From NCBI GenBank assembly GCA_963771505.1, contig CAVYTO010000005.1, positions 132,656 to 196,655 of the forward strand: 64,000 nt of DNA. The letters run 5' to 3'. Origin of the DNA: JAJPHW01 sp963771505 (GTDB lineage Bacteria; Acidobacteriota; Terriglobia; Terriglobales; Acidobacteriaceae). A program made the translations under genes and the position numbers. This document shows positions 59,627-64,000 of this stretch, piece by piece. A model generated the notes under the pieces. That model was not told the DNA's origin and did not search any database. It saw only the letters and a program-made list of their open reading frames with translations. Positions within the stretch are counted from its first letter, which is position 1. The number at the start of each line of letters is the position of its first letter.

Positions 59627-59701
59627 GACCCGGTTCAACTTCCCCTGGCTGCTCTTTGCGGTTCCGGACTCAAGTTCATCCACGACCGCGAAAGCGTTAA
59701 G

Positions 59702-59735
59702 GCCGATGGAGCGCAATTTCCCGCGCTCCATCGGC
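59702..59735 (-). terminator. Perfect 13-bp hairpin between pilC and pilS
   Basis: GCCGATGGAGCGC pairs with GCGCTCCATCGGC around an 8-base loop, starting 11 bases after the pilC stop. On the minus strand it is followed by CTTAACGCTTT, a poor T run, so it may be a weak terminator or attenuator, or an mRNA processing hairpin that separates structural pilus genes from the two-component genes. Confidence 0.5.
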
Positions 59736-59745
59736 AATATTTTGG

Positions 59746-60957
59746 TTAGCCGGCCAGTTTCGCGATCATCGAGAACAGCGGCATGTAAAGCGAGATGACG
59801 ATGCCGCCGACGCAAACACCCAGTACCGCGATGATGATCGGTTCCAGCATGGCCAACATGTCTTTGGTCGCGGCGTCCACCTCGTCTTCGTAGAAGTCGG
59901 CGATTTTCTGCAACATGGAATCCATCGCGCCAGTTGCTTCACCAACGCCGATCATCTGGCTGACCATGTTCGGGAATACGCCCGATTCACGCAGCGGGTC
60001 GACGATCGTACGGCCCTCTTCGATGGCTTTGCGGACCTTCATCAAAGCTTCTTCGAGCACCGCGTTGCCGGAGGTTCGCGCCGTAATGCTCAACCCTTCC
60101 AGAATCGGCACGCCTGAAGTGATCAGCGTACCCAGCGTACGGGTAAAACGTGCCACCGCAATTTTCCGCAGGAGCACGCCCACGACGGGAGTCTTCAAAA
60201 GCATGTGGTCGGTGTAATAGCGGCCCTTCGGGTTGGCTCGAATCTGTTTGATCCCGAAGGTCATTCCAACCATGCCTAGGATCATGAACCACCAGAACTG
60301 CCCGATGAACGCGCTCATGCCCACCACGATGCGGGTAGGCAACGGCAAGGTGACGCCCAATCCGGCAAACAGGTTGGCGAAAATCGGGACAACCCATTTC
60401 AACAGCGCACCAACGATCAACGCCGCCAGCGAGATGACCGATACCGGATAAATCAACGCCGACTTCACTGCGGATTTCAGTTTGACGGCCTTCTCCACGT
60501 ATACCGCAAGGCGTTGAAGGATGATGTCGAGAATACCGCCGGTTTCGCCGGCTTCCATCATGTTCGTGGTCAAATCATCGAACACTTTAGGATATTGCCG
60601 CATCGCGTTGGCCAGGGTCGATCCGCCTTCCACCGTCGTGCGTACGCCGGTCAATGTTTTCTGGAAGGCCTGGTTTTCCTGGTTGGCCGCAAGAATCTCA
60701 AGGCATTGCACCAGCGGCAAGCCTGCGTCAATCATGACGGAAAACTGGCGGAAGAATACGGCCACGTCTTTCGTTTTGATCTTCGGCGAGCGGCCCAGCG
60801 TGGGCAGCGCGAATTCCTTGCCCTTTTCGCGAATGGAGCCGGCCGTGATCTGTTCCCGCCGCAGTTGCAGCGACAGCATCTCTTTGGTGGCGGCGTTTCG
60901 TTCCCCGGCGATTTTTTCTCCGGAAGCGGTTTTCCCTGAAAACGTAAATACTGGCAT
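59746..60957 (-). CDS. pilC: Type IV pilus inner-membrane platform protein PilC
   Basis: 403 residues, the usual length. Two GspF domains: about 70-190 (FFRQFSVMIDAGLPLVQCLE, LANAMRQYPKVFDDLTTNMM, AGETGGILDIILQRLAVYVE) and about 270-395 (ARFTRTLGTLITSGVPILEG, MVSQMIGVGEATGAMDSMLQ, YEDEVDAATKDMLAMLEPII), each followed by hydrophobic helices. It anchors the pilus motor in the inner membrane. Third gene of the pilB-pilT-pilC run. Confidence 0.95.
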   Translation of the reverse strand: MPVFTFSGKTASGEKIAGERNAATKEMLSLQLRREQITAGSIREKGKEFALPTLGRSPKIKTKDVAVFFRQFSVMIDAGLPLVQCLEILAANQENQAFQKTLTGVRTTVEGGSTLANAMRQYPKVFDDLTTNMMEAGETGGILDIILQRLAVYVEKAVKLKSAVKSALIYPVSVISLAALIVGALLKWVVPIFANLFAGLGVTLPLPTRIVVGMSAFIGQFWWFMILGMVGMTFGIKQIRANPKGRYYTDHMLLKTPVVGVLLRKIAVARFTRTLGTLITSGVPILEGLSITARTSGNAVLEEALMKVRKAIEEGRTIVDPLRESGVFPNMVSQMIGVGEATGAMDSMLQKIADFYEDEVDAATKDMLAMLEPIIIAVLGVCVGGIVISLYMPLFSMIAKLAG

Positions 60958-61001
60958 AGTTGGGCCTCTCTAAATTGCGCTTCAAATTTCCGTGCCGCGC
61001 C

Positions 61002-62129
61002 TTACTTCCCCGGCGTCGCGGCTTTTCCCACCGCGGTCGTCTGGTTCTTCGCCAGCAGACCGATTCCGCGATTGATCATTTCCTGGAGCTCATCCTGGTT
61101 GCTGGACCGTGCCAGTGCTACTTCCAGCGTGATCTGCTTCTGCAAACAGAGCGTGGCCAGACCCTGGTTGAAGGTCTGCATCCCGTATTTCTCCTGTCCC
61201 GATTGCATCGAGGAATAAATCTGGTGAATCTTGTCTTCGCGGATCAGGTTGCGGACCGCGGCATTCGGTACCAGAATTTCCATGCACATTGCCCGTCCTT
61301 TGCCGTCTGACTTAGGCAGCAGGCTTTGGCACATGATGCCTTCCAGCACCAGCGACAACTGCGCGCGGATTTGCGACTGCTGATGCGACGGGAACACGTC
61401 GATCACGCGATTGATAGTGGATGACGCGGAATTGGTGTGCAAGGTGCCAAAGGTCAAGTGGCCGGTTTCCGCAATTCGCAGTGCCGATTCGATCGTCTCC
61501 AGGTCGCGCATTTCGCCGATCAACACCACGTCCGGGTCTTCACGAAGGGCGGCTCGCAGAGCGTCGCTGAAGCTCTTTGTATCCGCATGCAATTCGCGCT
61601 GGTTGACCACGCAGTTCTTGTTCATGTGCACGAATTCGATCGGATCTTCGATTGTGAGGATGTGATCGTGGCGCTCGGTGTTGATCTTGTCGATCATGGC
61701 CGCCAGCGTCGTCGATTTGCCGGAACCGGTAGGGCCAGTCACCAGCACCAGGCCGCGAGGCTTATCGCACATGGCGCTGACTACCTTGGGCAGCCCAAGC
61801 TGGTGGAAAGATTTGATCTCGAAGGGAATGACACGGAAAACAGCCGAGGTCGCGCCGCGCTGGTTGAATACGTTGGCACGAAAACGCGCCAGCCCCTTCA
61901 AGCCGAACGAAAAATCCATTTCGAGGTTTTCTTCGAACCGGTGCTTTTGCGAATCGGTCATGACGCTGTAAGCCAGCTGTTTCGTTTCCGCCGGCGTCAG
62001 CTGCGGCAAGTCAAGCGGGACCAGGTGCCCGTGGACGCGAATCTGCGGAGGCGAATTCGTCGTAAGGTGCAAGTCGCTGCCACTCATCTCCAACATTCGC
62101 TTTAACAGATCGCTCAGTGACAAACCCAT
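61002..62129 (-). CDS. pilT: Twitching motility ATPase PilT
   Basis: 375 residues. Retracts type IV pili by ATP hydrolysis. Seen: N-terminal PAS-like domain (LLKRMLEMSGSDLHLTTNSP), Walker A LVTGPTGSGKSTTLAAMIDK, the Asp box ILTIEDPIEFVH, Walker B VVLIGEMRDLETI, the His box GHLTFGTLHTNSASSTINRV, and the PilT-specific C-terminus (AIRNLIREDKI-like, MQTFNQGLATLCLQKQITLE). The Q-x-x-x-x-L retraction signature region is present. 20 bases after pilB. Confidence 0.95.
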   Translation of the reverse strand: MGLSLSDLLKRMLEMSGSDLHLTTNSPPQIRVHGHLVPLDLPQLTPAETKQLAYSVMTDSQKHRFEENLEMDFSFGLKGLARFRANVFNQRGATSAVFRVIPFEIKSFHQLGLPKVVSAMCDKPRGLVLVTGPTGSGKSTTLAAMIDKINTERHDHILTIEDPIEFVHMNKNCVVNQRELHADTKSFSDALRAALREDPDVVLIGEMRDLETIESALRIAETGHLTFGTLHTNSASSTINRVIDVFPSHQQSQIRAQLSLVLEGIMCQSLLPKSDGKGRAMCMEILVPNAAVRNLIREDKIHQIYSSMQSGQEKYGMQTFNQGLATLCLQKQITLEVALARSSNQDELQEMINRGIGLLAKNQTTAVGKAATPGK

Positions 62130-62149
62130 GTTCTTTCTCCCTTTTCTTT

Positions 62150-63865
62150 CTAGTGAATCGTTTCCCGCGCCACTTCTTCCAAGGTGGTCATCCCGGCTGC
62201 GACTTTGATCAATCCGCTACGGCGCAACGTAATCATGCCGCGCTCAATCGCTTTCTTTTTCAACTCAAGCGCTGATGCGCCGATCAAGACCAGTTCCTTG
62301 ATCTCGTCGTCGACTTCCATTACTTCATAGAGTCCGCAACGGCCTTTGTAGCCGGTGTTGTTGCACACTCCGCAACCTTTCCCTTTTTGTGTCTTCACCG
62401 TCTTCGCTTCTTCCGGCGAAAAGCCTTCGTCAATCAACGCCTGCGGCGGCACTTCGACAACCTCTGCGCAGTCTTTGCAAATGCGCCGGACCAACCTCTG
62501 CGCACAGATCAAATGCACCGATGTAGCCACTAGAAATGGCTCGATGCCCATGTTCATAAGCCGGGTAATCGTTTCCGGCGCGCCGTTGGTATGCAGCGTC
62601 GAAAGCACCAAGTGACCGGTCAATGCCGCCTTAATCGCGATTTCTGCCGTTTCAAAATCTCGAATTTCGCCGACCAGGATGATGTTCGGGTCCTGCCGCA
62701 AGAAGGCGCGCAAGGCCGCCGCGAAGTTCAACCCGATCTGTTCTTTCATCTGAACCTGATTAACGCCGCCCAGCTGAAATTCGACCGGATCTTCAGCCGT
62801 CATGATGTTGGTGTCCGGCTGGTTCAATCGGGCAATTGATGAATACAGCGTGTTCGTCTTGCCCGATCCCGTCGGCCCCGTTACCAGGACCATTCCATAC
62901 GGTTTTAGAATTGCTTTCTCAAACTTGACCAGCGATTCCGGTTCGAAACCGAGTTTGGTCATGTCGAGGCGCAGGTTCTCCTTATCCAGGAGACGCATGA
63001 CGATCTTTTCGCCCCACAGCGTCGGCAGCGTGCTGACACGAAAGTCGAGTTGTTTCTTCTTTCCATTGAGCTGCATCTTCAGCATGATGCGGCCGTCCTG
63101 CGGAAGCCGCTTTTCGCTGATGTCCAGCTTCGACATAATCTTCAGGCGAGATGTGATCGCATCTTTCAACTTCAGCGGCGGCGACATGATGCTTTGCAGA
63201 ATGCCGTCTATACGGAAGCGGACACGGAACTCTTTTTCGTAAGGCTCCATGTGAATGTCGCTGGCCCCGCGCTTTACCGCATCCGTCAACACCAGGTTCA
63301 CCAGCTTCACGATCGGAGCTTCGTCGGCAGCCTTCTCCAGTTCAGAAAGCTCCATCTCCGATTGCTCAGCCTGCACCTCTACGTCGGCGTCATCCATGTC
63401 CGACATGGACTGCATGACCGTTTCGAGGTCTTCTTCCTTCGCTCCGCCGTAAGCCTTTTCAATCCCTTCGAGAATCGAGCTTTCCGAAGCCACAACCGGC
63501 TCGATGTTGAATCCGGTCATGAACTTGATGTCGTCCATGGCGAAAACATTAGTGGGGTCGACCATGGCGATGGTCAACGACGCGCCCACGCGGCTGAGCG
63601 GCAAAATCTGATAACGTTTCGCGGTTTCGTGAGGAATGAGTTTTACGACGGCCGGGTCAATTTCGAAGTAGGATAGGTTGATCGCGGGCACGCCATATTG
63701 CCGGGAAAGGAAATTGGTGACGTCCTCGTCAGTTAGAAACCCAAATTTGACGAGCGCGGCCCCCAGACGACAGTTCGTGTCTTTCTGGGTCTTGGTCGCT
63801 TGCACCAACTGTTCTGCTGTAATGATCTTCTCTTTGACAAGAAGATCTCCCAGCCGTTGTGACAT
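62150..63865 (-). CDS. pilB: Type IV pilus assembly ATPase PilB
   Basis: 571 residues, AGGAG about 8 bases before ATG 63865. Extends pili by ATP hydrolysis. N-terminal MshEN domain (GDLLVKEKIITAEQLVQATK, a fold that can bind c-di-GMP in some PilB proteins), Walker A LVTGPTGSGKTNTLYSSIAR, Asp box IMTAEDPVEFQLGGVNQVQM, Walker B ILVGEIRDFETAEIAI, His box GHLVLSTLHTNGAPETITRL, and a tetra-Cys zinc site (CKDC and CGVC) in the C-terminal part. First gene of the run; the region upstream to the window edge holds no gene. Confidence 0.95.
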   Translation of the reverse strand: MSQRLGDLLVKEKIITAEQLVQATKTQKDTNCRLGAALVKFGFLTDEDVTNFLSRQYGVPAINLSYFEIDPAVVKLIPHETAKRYQILPLSRVGASLTIAMVDPTNVFAMDDIKFMTGFNIEPVVASESSILEGIEKAYGGAKEEDLETVMQSMSDMDDADVEVQAEQSEMELSELEKAADEAPIVKLVNLVLTDAVKRGASDIHMEPYEKEFRVRFRIDGILQSIMSPPLKLKDAITSRLKIMSKLDISEKRLPQDGRIMLKMQLNGKKKQLDFRVSTLPTLWGEKIVMRLLDKENLRLDMTKLGFEPESLVKFEKAILKPYGMVLVTGPTGSGKTNTLYSSIARLNQPDTNIMTAEDPVEFQLGGVNQVQMKEQIGLNFAAALRAFLRQDPNIILVGEIRDFETAEIAIKAALTGHLVLSTLHTNGAPETITRLMNMGIEPFLVATSVHLICAQRLVRRICKDCAEVVEVPPQALIDEGFSPEEAKTVKTQKGKGCGVCNNTGYKGRCGLYEVMEVDDEIKELVLIGASALELKKKAIERGMITLRRSGLIKVAAGMTTLEEVARETIH

Positions 63866-64000
63866 GCCTCAGTCTCCTGTTTCCCACGGGACAGACTTCC
63901 CCGCTGCACGCGCCACTGAGAGAATTCCGCGAGGAATCTTCCGGTGCTCTTGCGTTGACACAAATTGTCACCTCAGACGCGTTACTTCACCAGTAACTTT
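63866..64000. other. Upstream region of pilB, no gene seen
   Basis: 135 bases to the window edge. It must hold the pilB leader with its ribosome site; I could not identify a promoter with confidence. Short open frames here have no protein-like content. Confidence 0.4.

Noticed and set aside
1..64000. CRISPR array or insertion sequence transposase
   Set aside because: No regularly spaced identical repeats with unique spacers and no transposase-like protein were found; the repeats seen are att ends, origin-like words and the GIY-YIG cassette arms.

Overview
The window looks like a chromosomal segment of an Acidobacteriota bacterium (Koribacter / Sulfotelmatobacter-like Terriglobia). I infer this from the roughly 57% GC content and the mix of genes: a pilB-pilT-pilC-pilS-pilR block, a secretin carrying a cohesin-like tail, paired DUF1800/DUF1501 genes, several DUF4097 and secreted DinB proteins, and many TonB/PilZ/HD-GYP type genes. 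This is pattern recognition, not a database match.

Positions 1-12686 are a mobile region. A tyrosine integrase (cut by the left window edge), two small helix-turn-helix proteins, an excisionase/AlpA-like protein, a primase plus a RepA-like ATPase, and a candidate origin lie on the minus strand. A terminase small subunit, a DUF2213 protein and small phage-like genes lie on the plus strand. There is no large terminase, portal, capsid or tail gene. This content resembles a phage satellite (PICI-like island) more than a prophage. Two copies of the 3' half of a tRNA-Leu(UAA) gene (11201-11260 and 12627-12685) mark right-hand attachment sites. The 1.4 kb between them repeats the right end of the element and carries a TonB-domain gene, so a second, mostly deleted element sits in tandem.

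From 12758 onward the content is ordinary chromosome. 12.7-20.3 kb holds a PilZ protein, trpD, DinB, an M1-peptidase-like protein without its zinc motif, rlmB, a thiolase, a His-rich small protein and TspO. 20.3-25.3 kb holds hutU and a secretin with two pseudopilins. 25.5-35.1 kb holds smpB, a SYLF protein, and a long minus-strand run metG-tatD-yajQ-polyprenyl synthase-DedA/rhodanese-CYTH, followed by argS. 35-47.6 kb holds pepA, Smr, HD-GYP, a PAS-PP2C phosphatase, DUF1800/DUF1501, Rieske, a membrane glycosyltransferase, DUF4097 and AIM24. 47.8-50.1 kb holds a broken VapBC pair, twin secreted DinB genes and a GIY-YIG gene between inverted repeats. 50-56.5 kb holds a peptide permease, a CNNM/CorC protein, an RND-type adaptor, DUF4097, a SAM hydroxide adenosyltransferase and a TPR protein. 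56.5-63.9 kb is the type IV pilus block.

The strongest unusual signal is in the DedA-rhodanese gene (28450-27479). An in-frame TGA lies in the rhodanese active-site loop, the reading frame continues for 52 sensible codons to a TAA just before the next gene, and a 7-bp GC-rich hairpin with a G/U-containing loop starts 14 nt after the TGA. This is what a selenocysteine codon with a bacterial SECIS would look like. A caution applies to other broken genes: argS, the sensor kinase pilS, a lipocalin-like gene and two genes of the mobile element each carry apparent single-base frameshifts, and since argS is normally essential, some of these are probably sequence errors.
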